DNA of 50,524 nt from positions 1-50,524 of the forward strand of contig CAUJHW010000169.1 in assembly GCA_963205005.1 (NCBI GenBank), in the 5' to 3' direction. The notes beneath the pieces were generated by a model. It saw only the letters and a program-made list of their open reading frames with translations. It was not told where the DNA came from and did no database searches. How positions within the stretch are numbered: the stretch's first letter is position 1; the number at the start of each line of letters is the position of its first letter. This DNA comes from Pseudomonadota bacterium (GTDB lineage Bacteria > Pseudomonadota > Alphaproteobacteria > Caulobacterales > Caulobacteraceae). Position numbers and translations under genes: made by a program. This document shows, one piece after another, positions 1 through 7,898 of this stretch.

Positions 1-1757
1 GTGCCGAGGTCGCGGGTCTCGTCGGCCATGATCATCTCGTTGTGCGCCTTGCCGGACGGGATCATCGGGAAGCAGTTCTCTTCCTTGGTGACCCGGCAGT
101 CGAAGATCACCGGCTTCTTCACGGCGATCATCTCGCGGATCTTGTCGTCCAGCTCGTCCGGCGTCTCGGCGCGGATGCCGACGCCGCCGTAGGCCTCGGC
201 CAGCTTCACGAAGTCGGGCAGGCTGGAGGAGTAGGTGTGGCTGTAGCGCTCGCCGTGCAGCAGCTGCTGCCACTGGCGGACCATGCCCATCCATTCGTTG
301 TTGAGGATGAAGATCTTGATCGGCAGGTCGTACTGAATGGCGGTCGAGATCTCCTGCATGGTCATCTGCACGCTGGCGTCGCCGCCGATGTCGATGACCA
401 GCGAATCCGGGTGGGCCATCTGCACGCCGACGGCGGCCGGCAGGCCATAGCCCATGGTCCCCAGGCCGCCGGAGGTCATCCAGCGGTTGGGCTGTTCGAA
501 GTGGTAGAACTGGGCCGCCCACATCTGGTGCTGGCCGACCTCGGTGGTGATGTAGGTGTCGTGGTCCTTGGTCAGCTCATACAGGCGCTGGATGGCGTAC
601 TGCGGCTTGATCAGCTTGGCGTCCGGGCGATAGCGGAACGAGTCCCGGGCGCGCCAGGCTTCGATCTGGGTCCACCACTCGGCCATCGCCGCCTTGTCGG
701 GCGACAGGTTGCGCTGCTTCCAGACCGCGATCATGTCGGCCAGCACGTTGCCGGCGTCGCCGACGATGCCGATGTCGGCGCGGACGTTCTTGCCGATGGA
801 CGAGGCGTCGACATCGATGTGGATCTTGCGCGAGCCGGGCGCGAAGGCGTCCAGCCGGCCGGTCACCCGGTCATCGAACCGCGAGCCGATGGCGACCATG
901 ACGTCGCAGTCGTGCATGGCGTTGTTGGCCTCGAACGAGCCGTGCATGCCCAGCATCCCCAGCCACTGGGGGCTCGACGCCGGGAAGGCGCCCAGGCCCA
1001 TCAGGGTCGAGGTGACCGGCGCGCCGGTGAGGGCGGCGAACTCGCGCAGCAGGGCCGAGGCTTCGGGCCCCGAGTTGATGACGCCGCCGCCGGTATAGAG
1101 GATCGGCTTCTTGGCCTTGGCGATCATGGCGACCGCCTCGGCGATCTTGCCGGCGTCGCCCTTCACCCGCGGCGAGTAGTTGTGGCTGTGCTTGACCTCG
1201 CCCGGGCCCTGGTAGGCGGCCTTGGAGAACTGCACGTCCTTGGGGATGTCGATGACCACCGGGCCGGGGCGGCCGGAGGTGGCGATATGAAAGGCCTCGT
1301 GGATGATCCGCGGCAGGTCCTCGACCGACTTCACCAGGTAGTTGTGCTTGGTGCAGGGCCGGGTGATGCCGATGGTGTCGCATTCCTGGAAGGCGTCGGT
1401 GCCGATCAGGTGGGTGGCGACCTGGCCGGTGATCACGATCAGCGGGATCGAGTCCATCAGCGCGTCGACGATGCCGGTGATGGCGTTGGTGGCGCCGGGG
1501 CCGGAGGTGACCAGGACCACGCCGGGCTTGCCGGTCGAGCGGGCATAGCCCTCGGCGGCGTGGGTGGCGCCCTGTTCGTGGCGGACCAGCACGTGGGTCA
1601 GGCGCGGCTCGTTGTAGAGCGCGTCGTAGATCGGCAGCACAGCGCCGCCCGGATAGCCGAACAGCACCTCGACCCCGTTATCGATCAGGGCGCGAACCAC
1701 CATCTCCGCGCCGGAGATGGTGTCCTGTTGAGCTTCGATGGTCTGATGGGCGGTCAT
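1..1757 (-). CDS. ilvB: Acetolactate synthase large subunit (3' end outside window)
   Basis: Thiamine-diphosphate enzyme joining two pyruvates, or pyruvate and 2-oxobutyrate, as the first common step of Val/Leu/Ile synthesis. Read on the minus strand from ATG at 1757, it is open for 585 codons to the window edge, so the last few codons are missing. The N-terminal domain has the FGYPGGAVLPIYDAL segment, the catalytic-Glu region RHEQGATHAAEGYAR and TSGPGATN. The C-terminal TPP/Mg site is GDASVQMTMQE followed by LNNEWMGMVRQW, and ENCFPMIPSGKAHNEMI near the edge is typical of the family end. The small subunit ilvN would be expected just beyond position 1. Expression is probably set by the attenuator directly upstream. 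A long open frame on the opposite strand is a high-GC shadow. Confidence 0.96.
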   Translation of the reverse strand, partial: MTAHQTIEAQQDTISGAEMVVRALIDNGVEVLFGYPGGAVLPIYDALYNEPRLTHVLVRHEQGATHAAEGYARSTGKPGVVLVTSGPGATNAITGIVDALMDSIPLIVITGQVATHLIGTDAFQECDTIGITRPCTKHNYLVKSVEDLPRIIHEAFHIATSGRPGPVVIDIPKDVQFSKAAYQGPGEVKHSHNYSPRVKGDAGKIAEAVAMIAKAKKPILYTGGGVINSGPEASALLREFAALTGAPVTSTLMGLGAFPASSPQWLGMLGMHGSFEANNAMHDCDVMVAIGSRFDDRVTGRLDAFAPGSRKIHIDVDASSIGKNVRADIGIVGDAGNVLADMIAVWKQRNLSPDKAAMAEWWTQIEAWRARDSFRYRPDAKLIKPQYAIQRLYELTKDHDTYITTEVGQHQMWAAQFYHFEQPNRWMTSGGLGTMGYGLPAAVGVQMAHPDSLVIDIGGDASVQMTMQEISTAIQYDLPIKIFILNNEWMGMVRQWQQLLHGERYSHTYSSSLPDFVKLAEAYGGVGIRAETPDELDDKIREMIAVKKPVIFDCRVTKEENCFPMIPSGKAHNEMIMADETRDLG

Positions 1758-1793
1758 GGGCGGAGGCCTGCTGGCAAATCGGGTTTTGGACAA

Positions 1794-1816
1794 TAAAAAA
1801 GGCCCGCTGGGGGCCT
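1794..1816 (-). terminator. Attenuator terminator of the ilv leader
   Basis: On the minus strand AGGCCC-CCAGC-GGGCCT forms a 6-bp GC stem followed directly by TTTTTT, the layout of an intrinsic terminator. It lies between the leader peptide and the ilvB start, with no gene ending there, so it fits an attenuator and not a gene-end terminator. Two other dyads lie between leader and terminator: CCTGAC-5 nt-GTCAGG (1837-1853) and GACCGATCGGTC (1826-1837). They may take part in pause or antiterminator folds, but the antiterminator pairing was not resolved by eye. Confidence 0.8.
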
Positions 1817-1857
1817 GGGACGAGCGACCGATCGGTCCTGACTTCACGTCAGGTCCG

Positions 1858-1893
1858 TTACGGCCGCCCCACGAGTACAAGGATCTTGCGCAC
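1858..1893 (-). CDS. ilvL: ilv leader peptide, 11 residues
   Basis: A GTG-started frame encodes MRKILVLVGRP then TAA: five consecutive branched-chain codons (Ile-Leu-Val-Leu-Val) in an 11-residue peptide. A GAGG ribosome-binding sequence (complement of 1901-1904) lies 7 nt before the GTG. The downstream hairpin plus T-run (1794-1816) and then ilvB complete the standard arrangement of ribosome-mediated attenuation: stalling at scarce charged Ile/Leu/Val tRNAs would favour read-through. Attenuation of ilvBN has been reported in Caulobacter crescentus (from memory). An alternative ATG-started frame upstream (about 1930) encodes no branched-chain run and is less likely. Confidence 0.8.
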   Translation of the reverse strand: MRKILVLVGRP

Positions 1894-1937
1894 GAGATTT
1901 CCTCGAAGAATTCGAAATTGGCTTTCGCATGCTGTGC

Positions 1938-2867
1938 TCAGGCCGTCAAGACGGGGTTAAGGGCAAGAAACTGCCCCCACTGGGCGTCAGGGTCCGGCGC
2001 GTCCAGCCTCGGCCAGTCGGTCATCTGCCCGCGCATCCAGGTGATCTGGCGCTTGGCGTAGCGGCGGGTCTCCTGCTGGGCGGCGGCGATGGCGGCCTGC
2101 ATGGACGTCTCGCCCCTCAGATGGGCGGCGAACTCGCGCACGCCGACGGCCTTGAGCGCGGGGAGGGCGGGGTCGAGGTTCCGGGCCGTCAGGGCGCGCA
2201 CCTCGTCCAGGGCGCCACGCTCGACCATGAGCTCCAGACGGGAATCGCAGCGGGCGTACAGCGCTGCGCGGGGCGGCTCCAGAGCGACGGCGCTCCAGGA
2301 TCCGGCGGGCAGGGCGCCTTCGGCCGAGGCGTGGAAGTCGGTCAGCGACCGGCCCGCGGCGGCGTAGACCTCCCAGGCCCGCGAAAGCCGCTGACGGTCG
2401 CCCGGCGCGATGCGGGCCGCGGCGGCGGGGTCGGCGACGGCCAGTCGGGCGCGGAAGCCGTCCTCGCCCATCGCCTCGAACTCGGCGGCGGCCTGCTGGC
2501 GAACCTCCGGCGGCACGGCGGGGATCTCGGAAAGTCCCTGGGTCAGCGCCCGGAAATAGAGGCCGGTGCCGCCGGCCACGATGGCGTCACGGCCCCGTTC
2601 GCGGATCTCGGCGAGGGTCGCCGTCGCCGCGCGCAGCCAGCGGCCGACCGACCAGCCATCGGCGGCGTCGACGGTTCCGAACAGGTGGTGGGGCGCCCGC
2701 GCGAGCTCGTCCGCCTCCGGCCGCGCGCTCAGCACCCGCAGGTCGGCATAGAGCTGCAGGGCGTCGGCATTGACGATCTCGCCGCCGGTCTGCTCCGCAA
2801 GACGGAGCGCCAGGGCTGACTTGCCGCTTGCGGTGGGTCCGGCGATCAGCCAGATGCGGGGTTCCAT
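1938..2867 (-). CDS. miaA: tRNA dimethylallyltransferase
   Basis: Transfers a dimethylallyl group to N6 of A37 in tRNAs reading UNN codons. 309 residues, normal for the family. The P-loop [11 protein letters not shown] is at the N-terminus (residues 8-15), followed by [11 protein letters not shown] (the substrate-binding loop), [13 protein letters not shown] in the middle, [12 protein letters not shown], and the C-terminal [18 protein letters not shown] signature. The ATG at 2867 was chosen because it puts the P-loop at the usual distance. An upstream extension would run into serB. Its ATG overlaps the serB ATG on the other strand. It lies upstream of the ilv leader on the same strand. Confidence 0.95.
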   Translation of the reverse strand: MEPRIWLIAGPTASGKSALALRLAEQTGGEIVNADALQLYADLRVLSARPEADELARAPHHLFGTVDAADGWSVGRWLRAATATLAEIRERGRDAIVAGGTGLYFRALTQGLSEIPAVPPEVRQQAAAEFEAMGEDGFRARLAVADPAAAARIAPGDRQRLSRAWEVYAAAGRSLTDFHASAEGALPAGSWSAVALEPPRAALYARCDSRLELMVERGALDEVRALTARNLDPALPALKAVGVREFAAHLRGETSMQAAIAAAQQETRRYAKRQITWMRGQMTDWPRLDAPDPDAQWGQFLALNPVLTA

Positions 2868-3765
2868 GCTGCTTGTCCTTACCACCGTCATCCCGCACGT
2901 CACGGCCCACGAGACCGGCGAAATCGACCTCGAGCCGCTTCGCCACCACGGCGTGCGCCTCGGTCAGACCGAAGAACTGGGCGCCGGTGACGTGGCGGCG
3001 CAGGACACCTACCTCGAGGCGGAGGATGAAGGCGTCGCCCGCGGCGCCATCGGCGGCCTGCTGGCCGGCCTGCCTCTGGACTACTGCCTGCAGCCGGTGG
3101 AAGGCCGCCGCAAGCGGCTGCTGATCGCCGACATGGACTCCACGATCATCAACGTCGAATGCATCGACGAACTGGCCGATTTCGCCGGGGTGAAGGCGCA
3201 GGTCTCCGAGATCACCGAGCGGGCCATGCGCGGCGAGCTGGACTTCGAAGGCGCGCTTCGCGAGCGCGTCGGCATGCTGAAGGGCCTGCCGCTGTCGGAC
3301 CTGCAACGGGCCTATGACGAGCGGGTGCGGCTGAACCCGGGCGCCCGGACCCTGGTGCGGACCATGACCGGCCATGGCGCCAAGGCGTTCCTGGTCTCGG
3401 GCGGGTTCAGCTTCTTCACCAGCAGGGTCGCAGAGGCCGCCGGCTTCGACGCCAATCGCGCCAACACCCTGAACGCGGACGGCGATGTGCTGGCGGGAAC
3501 GGTCGGAACCCCGATCCTCGGCCGCGAGGCCAAGCTGGCGGCGCTGGAAGAAGAGGCCGCGAAGCTGGGCGTGCCGCTGTCGGCGACCCTGGCGGTGGGC
3601 GACGGGGCCAATGACCTGGCGATGATCGGGGCATCCGGCCTGGGCGTGGCCTACCGCGCCAAGCCGATCGTCGCGGCCCAGGCCCACGCCAAGGTCGACT
3701 ATGCCGACCTGACCGCGCTGCTCTATTTCCAGGGCTACACCCAGGCCGAGTTCGTTACGGACTGA
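2866..3765 (+). CDS. serB: Phosphoserine phosphatase
   Basis: Last step of serine synthesis, dephosphorylating O-phosphoserine. 299 residues: an ACT-like N-terminal region of about 80 residues, then a HAD core with the nucleophile motif [31 protein letters not shown] (motif II), and [23 protein letters not shown] (motif III/IV and end of core), all characteristic of SerB. The start at 2866 shares the CATG with the miaA start on the opposite strand, so the serB promoter and ribosome-binding site must lie inside miaA. Earlier in-frame starts lie within miaA and have no family support. Confidence 0.95.
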   Translation: MLLVLTTVIPHVTAHETGEIDLEPLRHHGVRLGQTEELGAGDVAAQDTYLEAEDEGVARGAIGGLLAGLPLDYCLQPVEGRRKRLLIADMDSTIINVECIDELADFAGVKAQVSEITERAMRGELDFEGALRERVGMLKGLPLSDLQRAYDERVRLNPGARTLVRTMTGHGAKAFLVSGGFSFFTSRVAEAAGFDANRANTLNADGDVLAGTVGTPILGREAKLAALEEEAAKLGVPLSATLAVGDGANDLAMIGASGLGVAYRAKPIVAAQAHAKVDYADLTALLYFQGYTQAEFVTD

Positions 3766-3814
3766 AGCGGCGTTTGATTTCGCCCGCGGGCCAAACCCGG
3801 CTACAGGGCGCCCC

Positions 3815-4501
3815 ATGAGCTTTCCCCGTCCCGTCCGCGCCGTGGTCTTCGACATGGACGGCCTGCTGGTCGACACCGAGACGGTGGTGTTCCGCGCCAT
3901 GCAGCGGGCGGCGGACGCCATCGAAGGCGAGATGCCCTTCGCCACCTTCCAGCGGATGGTCGGCCTGCAGCACGCCGCCAGCGACGTGATCCTGCTGGAA
4001 CACTTCGGCGAGGGGTTCGACCTGGAGTCCTGGTCGGTGATGGTCAGCCGGCACTTCCGCGAGGAACTGGCCGCCGGGATCGCCCTGAAGGCCGGGGTGA
4101 CCGAGATCCTGGATCACCTGGACGCGGCGGGCCTGCCCCGCGCCATCGCCACCTCATCCAGCCTGGAGAGCGTCCACCACAGCCTGGGGCCGCACAGCCT
4201 GGTGGACCGCTTCCACGCCCTTATCACCCGAGACGTCCAGACCCGCGGCAAGCCGCATCCGGAGCCGTTCCTCAAGGCCGCCGAGGCGCTGGGGATCGAC
4301 CCGGCCGACTGCCTTGCGCTGGAAGACAGCCACAACGGCGTCCGGTCAGCCTCGTCGGCCGGGATGATGACGGTCATGGTGCCCGACATGCTGGACCCGA
4401 CCGAGGAGATGCACAGCCTCTGTGTCCGCATCGCCCGCGACCTGCACGAGGTGCGGGACCTGCTGGCCGCGCAGGGTCTGGGCTCAATTCAAGGCGCGTG
4501 A
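3815..4501 (+). CDS. HAD-superfamily phosphatase (subfamily IA)
   Basis: 228 residues with all HAD motifs: FDMDGLLVDTE (nucleophile Asp, N-terminal), the ATSSS segment (motif II), GKPHPEPFLKAAEALG (motif III Lys) and LEDSHNGVRSASSAGM (motif IV). The DMDGLLVDTE signature and small helical cap are those of the beta-phosphoglucomutase/phosphoglycolate-phosphatase-like group, which act on small phosphorylated metabolites. The substrate cannot be told from sequence. It follows serB by 49 bp on the same strand and ends at a strong hairpin shared with convergent hflC. Confidence 0.9.
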   Translation: MSFPRPVRAVVFDMDGLLVDTETVVFRAMQRAADAIEGEMPFATFQRMVGLQHAASDVILLEHFGEGFDLESWSVMVSRHFREELAAGIALKAGVTEILDHLDAAGLPRAIATSSSLESVHHSLGPHSLVDRFHALITRDVQTRGKPHPEPFLKAAEALGIDPADCLALEDSHNGVRSASSAGMMTVMVPDMLDPTEEMHSLCVRIARDLHEVRDLLAAQGLGSIQGA

Positions 4502-4513
4502 ACCGGACAACTT

Positions 4514-4545
4514 CCGCTCATCCCGGCGTTCGCCGGGATGAGCGG
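4514..4545. repeat. Perfect 15-bp inverted repeat between convergent genes
   Basis: CCGCTCATCCCGGCG and its exact complement are separated by only two bases, giving a very stable hairpin between the ends of the HAD gene (+) and hflC (-). Its position fits a bidirectional terminator, although no T-run follows. The CATCCCGGC/GCCGGGATG core is also the kind of short palindrome found dispersed in many alphaproteobacterial genomes, so it may be a REP-like unit. Confidence 0.75.
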
Positions 4546-4561
4546 TCGTCGGACAGTTAGC

Positions 4562-5449
4562 CTAGCGGCCGCTCGGACCCCGCTCGAAGTACTTGAAGAA
4601 CGCGCTGTCCGGCGACAGGACCATGGTGGTCTGGCCGTCGTCGAAGCTGCGCTCATAGGCCTGCATCGAGCGGAAGAACGCGGCGAAGGACGGGTCCTTG
4701 CCGAAGCTCTGGGCATAGATGCGGGTGCGCAGCGCGTCGCCCTCGCCGACCGTCTGGCCGGAGGTCTGGCGGGCGGTGGAGAGCGTGATCGCCACTTCCT
4801 TGTCGGCCCCGGCGATGATCTCGCGCTTCTGCTGCTCGCCGACGGCGCGGACGCGTGCGGCTTCCTGCTGGCGTGAGGTGGACATGCGGCGGAACACGGC
4901 CTCGCGGTTCTGGGCCGGCAGGTCGGCGCGGCGGATGCGCAGGTCGATGACCTGGATGCCGAGGCTGGAGACGCGGGCGCGGCGGGCGACGTCCATCTTG
5001 GCCTGCTGCATCAGCTGGGCGCGGCGGCCCGAGATGATGTCGCTGGCGGTGGCCGAACCCAGCACCTGACGGAGCGAAGAGTTCACCAGCCGCTCGATGC
5101 GGTCGGCGGCGATCTGCTCGTCGCGCAGGGTGGTGTAGAACAGCAGCGGGTCGGAGATGCGGTAGCGGATGAAGGCGTCCACCACGAGCCGCTCCTGCTG
5201 GGAGGTGATGATCTCCTCCTGCGCGGCTTCGAGGGCGATGTTGCGCCGGTCGAAGCGGATGACCTGCTCGATGAAGGGGACCTTCACGTTCAGGCCCGCG
5301 GCCTTGCCGCTGTAGTTGATCGTCCGGATGGGGTCGCCGAAGCGGACCACCACGACCTGCTCGCGCTGGTCGACGATGAAGAAGGTGTTGATGGCGAGGA
5401 CGGCCGCGATGACCGCGACGCCCAGCCAGGCGACGATGCGGTTGCTCAT
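4562..5449 (-). CDS. hflC: HflC, modulator of FtsH protease
   Basis: Membrane-anchored SPFH/prohibitin-family protein that, with HflK, forms a cage around the FtsH protease. 295 residues: one N-terminal transmembrane segment (about residues 6-27), then the SPFH domain starting VDQREQVVVVRFGDP, and a coiled-coil region rich in Arg/Glu/Ala (RRAQLMQQAKMDVARRA onward). Its ATG overlaps the hflK stop (ATGA), so the two are translationally coupled. It is transcribed from the hflK promoter. Confidence 0.93.
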   Translation of the reverse strand: MSNRIVAWLGVAVIAAVLAINTFFIVDQREQVVVVRFGDPIRTINYSGKAAGLNVKVPFIEQVIRFDRRNIALEAAQEEIITSQQERLVVDAFIRYRISDPLLFYTTLRDEQIAADRIERLVNSSLRQVLGSATASDIISGRRAQLMQQAKMDVARRARVSSLGIQVIDLRIRRADLPAQNREAVFRRMSTSRQQEAARVRAVGEQQKREIIAGADKEVAITLSTARQTSGQTVGEGDALRTRIYAQSFGKDPSFAAFFRSMQAYERSFDDGQTTMVLSPDSAFFKYFERGPSGR

Positions 5450-6621
5450 GGCGCGGCCTTCCCGGCGGCTTGCGCAGGCGCGGCCTCGGCCTGCGGAGCA
5501 GGGGCGGGCGCGGCGACGGCGGCTTTCGACCGGAACACGTCCGGCGGCAGGATGATCGGGGCGCTGGCGCCCTTGGCGTCGATCACCACCTTGTTCGAGC
5601 GGGCCAGGATGCGTTCCATGGTCTCGATGTAAAGCCGGTCACGGGTCACCCCGGGCGCGCGGCGGTACTCGGCATAGATCTGGTTGAAGCGCGCGGCCTC
5701 GCCTTCGGCGTCGCGGACCGCCTGCTCGCGGTAGCCCTGGGCGCCCTGAAGGATCTTGGACGCATCGCCCTTGGCCTCGTTGATCACCCGGTTGCGATAG
5801 GTGTTGGCCTCGTTGATCGCCGAGTCGGCGTCCTGCTGGGCGTTGTTCACTTCGCGGAAGGCGGAGACCACCTCGGGCGGCGGGTTGGCGGAGCGGATCT
5901 GCACCTCGACGATGGTGATGCCGGCGCCCCAGCTGTCGAGCGTCCGCTGCATGAGTTCGGCGGTCTGCAGCTGGACCTGGCCGCGGCCGGTGGAAATGAT
6001 CGGCTGCAGGGGCGTCTTGCCCACCACCTCGCGCATGGCGCTTTCGGCCACGGCCTTCACCGCCTCGTCCGGCGAACGGGTGGCGAACAGGTAGGCGCGC
6101 GGGTCGGACACCCGCCAGGTGATGCTGAAATCGAGGTCGATGATCTGTTCGTCGCCGGTGAGCATCAGGCTCTCGGCCGGAGAATCGCCATCCTTCTGGC
6201 CGCCGACGTCGGTGCGGCGCAGCGAGGTGACCGAGACCTTCTCGACCTTCTCGATGGGGAAGGGCAGGTGGTAATTCGGGCCCGATCCGGCGATCCGCGA
6301 GTAGGATCCAAAGGTCAGGACGACGCCGCGCTCGTTCGGCTGGACGATGTAGAAGCCGGACAGGGCCCAGAGGCCCACCACGCCCGCGCCGATGACGGCC
6401 AGGGCGCGGGGGTTCAGCCCGCCGCCGCCGCCGCTGCCGAGCAGCTCATTGAGCCGGCGCTGCAGGCGCTCGAAGCTGGCATTGAGATCCGGTCCACCCG
6501 GGCCGCGGGGGCCGCGGGGTCCACCGCCCTGAGGGCGTTTCGGAGGCGATTCTTTCCGGTCCCCGTCGCCGCCGGAAGGCGATCCCCAGGGGCCGGGGTT
6601 GGCATTGTCGTTCCAAGGCAT
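5446..6621 (-). CDS. hflK: HflK, modulator of FtsH protease
   Basis: Partner of HflC in the FtsH-regulating membrane complex. 391 residues from ATG 6621 (MPWNDNANPGPWGSPSGG, the usual start), with a Gly/Pro-rich cytoplasmic N-terminus, one transmembrane helix around residues 75-95 (VIGAGVVGLWALSGFYIV), then the SPFH domain (VQPNERGVVLTFGSY) and a long helical region. The C-terminal tail is Ala/Pro-rich and variable. A longer in-frame reading to 6729 lacks homology-like sequence and runs into the divergent promoter region shared with mrp. Confidence 0.93.
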   Translation of the reverse strand: MPWNDNANPGPWGSPSGGDGDRKESPPKRPQGGGPRGPRGPGGPDLNASFERLQRRLNELLGSGGGGGLNPRALAVIGAGVVGLWALSGFYIVQPNERGVVLTFGSYSRIAGSGPNYHLPFPIEKVEKVSVTSLRRTDVGGQKDGDSPAESLMLTGDEQIIDLDFSITWRVSDPRAYLFATRSPDEAVKAVAESAMREVVGKTPLQPIISTGRGQVQLQTAELMQRTLDSWGAGITIVEVQIRSANPPPEVVSAFREVNNAQQDADSAINEANTYRNRVINEAKGDASKILQGAQGYREQAVRDAEGEAARFNQIYAEYRRAPGVTRDRLYIETMERILARSNKVVIDAKGASAPIILPPDVFRSKAAVAAPAPAPQAEAAPAQAAGKAAP

Positions 6622-6734
6622 AAGCCGGTACGTGTCATCCCTGAGCCAAGGTCCATTACACCCACCGCGGGCTTGTAAACCGGCGCCGTCAGCCGGATAT
6701 GTGACGCCACCCCCTTCAAGGCAAGTCAAAGCGC

Positions 6735-7895
6735 ATGAGTGAATTCGTTGGCCCAGACCGTACAGCGATCCTGGAGGCCCTGGATCGGGTGTCCGATCCG
6801 AAGTCCGGCAAGGGCTTGACCAGTGCGGGCCTGGTCCGGGGACTGGTGCTGCGCGGCGGCCGGGTGGCCTTCATGCTGGAGGTCGCCCCGGCCGATATCG
6901 ACCTCTACCGCGCGGTGCGCGACCGGGCCGAGACCGCGCTGGCGGACGTGGACGGCGTGGAAACGGCCCAGGTGGTGCTGACCACGGAACTTCAGTCCCC
7001 CAGCGCGCCCAGTGCGGCCCCGAGGATGCCGGACCTGAAGGTCAGCCCCCGCCGCCCGCTGCCCGGCGAAACCCCGCCTGCGCGCCGCGCGCGGGTCGCC
7101 GAGGACCCGGGCGCGGCCCTGCACCCCATGGTCGACGCCGAGCGACCGCCGCATGTCCGCAAGGTCATCGCAGTGGCCAGCGGCAAGGGCGGGGTGGGCA
7201 AGTCGACGGTCTCGGTGAACCTGGCGGCGGCCTTCGCGGCGCTGGGCCAGCGCGTGGGCCTGCTGGACGCCGACATCTATGGCCCGTCGGCCCCGACCAT
7301 GCTGGGCGTGGACGGCGATCCGACCTTCGACGCCGAGAAGCGCCTCAATCCGATGGAGGCCTGGGGCGTGAAGGTGATGTCCATCGGCTTCATCGTCGAG
7401 CCGGGGACCGCCAACATCTGGCGCGGACCGATGGCGTCCTCGGCCCTGCGCAGCCTGATGAATTCCAACTGGGGCACGGAGGCCGAGCCGCTGGACGTCC
7501 TGGTCATCGACCTGCCGCCCGGGACCGGCGACATCCAGCTGACCCTTGTGCAGAAGCTGAAGATGGACGGTGTGGTGATCGTCTCGACGCCGCAGGAGAT
7601 CGCCCTGATCGACGCCCGCCGCGCCGCCCAGATGTTCGACAAGACCGGCGCGCCGATCCTGGGCGTGGTCGAGAACATGGCGTACTTCGCCGACAGTTCC
7701 GGCGCCCGGATCCCGATCTTCGGGACCGGTGGCGCGCGGGCGGAGGCGGAAAAGCTGGGCGTGCCCCTGCTGGCCGAGATTCCCATCGAAGTGGCCCTGC
7801 GGGAGGCCTGCGACGCCGGCCGTCCGCTGGTGGCGACCAACCCGGAAAGCCCTGCGGCCCAGGCCTTCCTCGACCTGGCCCGCAAGCTCACCTAG
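6735..7895 (+). CDS. mrp: Mrp/ApbC-type P-loop ATPase, iron-sulfur carrier
   Basis: 386 residues. An N-terminal MIP18/DUF59 domain (about 1-85) precedes a poorly conserved linker, then the ATPase domain with the deviant Walker A SGKGGVGKSTVSVNLA, LLDADIYGPSAPTMLG, IDLPPGTGDIQLTL and VVENMAYF. Family members bind and transfer Fe-S clusters to apoproteins. The CxxC that many homologues carry just after ENMxYF is absent (ADSSGARIPIFG instead), so cluster ligation, if any, differs. It is divergent from hflK across 113 bp and convergent with the next MFS gene, three bases apart. Confidence 0.92.
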   Translation: MSEFVGPDRTAILEALDRVSDPKSGKGLTSAGLVRGLVLRGGRVAFMLEVAPADIDLYRAVRDRAETALADVDGVETAQVVLTTELQSPSAPSAAPRMPDLKVSPRRPLPGETPPARRARVAEDPGAALHPMVDAERPPHVRKVIAVASGKGGVGKSTVSVNLAAAFAALGQRVGLLDADIYGPSAPTMLGVDGDPTFDAEKRLNPMEAWGVKVMSIGFIVEPGTANIWRGPMASSALRSLMNSNWGTEAEPLDVLVIDLPPGTGDIQLTLVQKLKMDGVVIVSTPQEIALIDARRAAQMFDKTGAPILGVVENMAYFADSSGARIPIFGTGGARAEAEKLGVPLLAEIPIEVALREACDAGRPLVATNPESPAAQAFLDLARKLT

Positions 7896-7898
7896 CCG

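Noticed and set aside
42..1796. Long open frame on the plus strand, 584 codons
   Set aside because: It lies antisense to ilvB, whose protein is clearly recognisable. Gly/Asp/His/Arg-heavy composition is typical of high-GC shadows.
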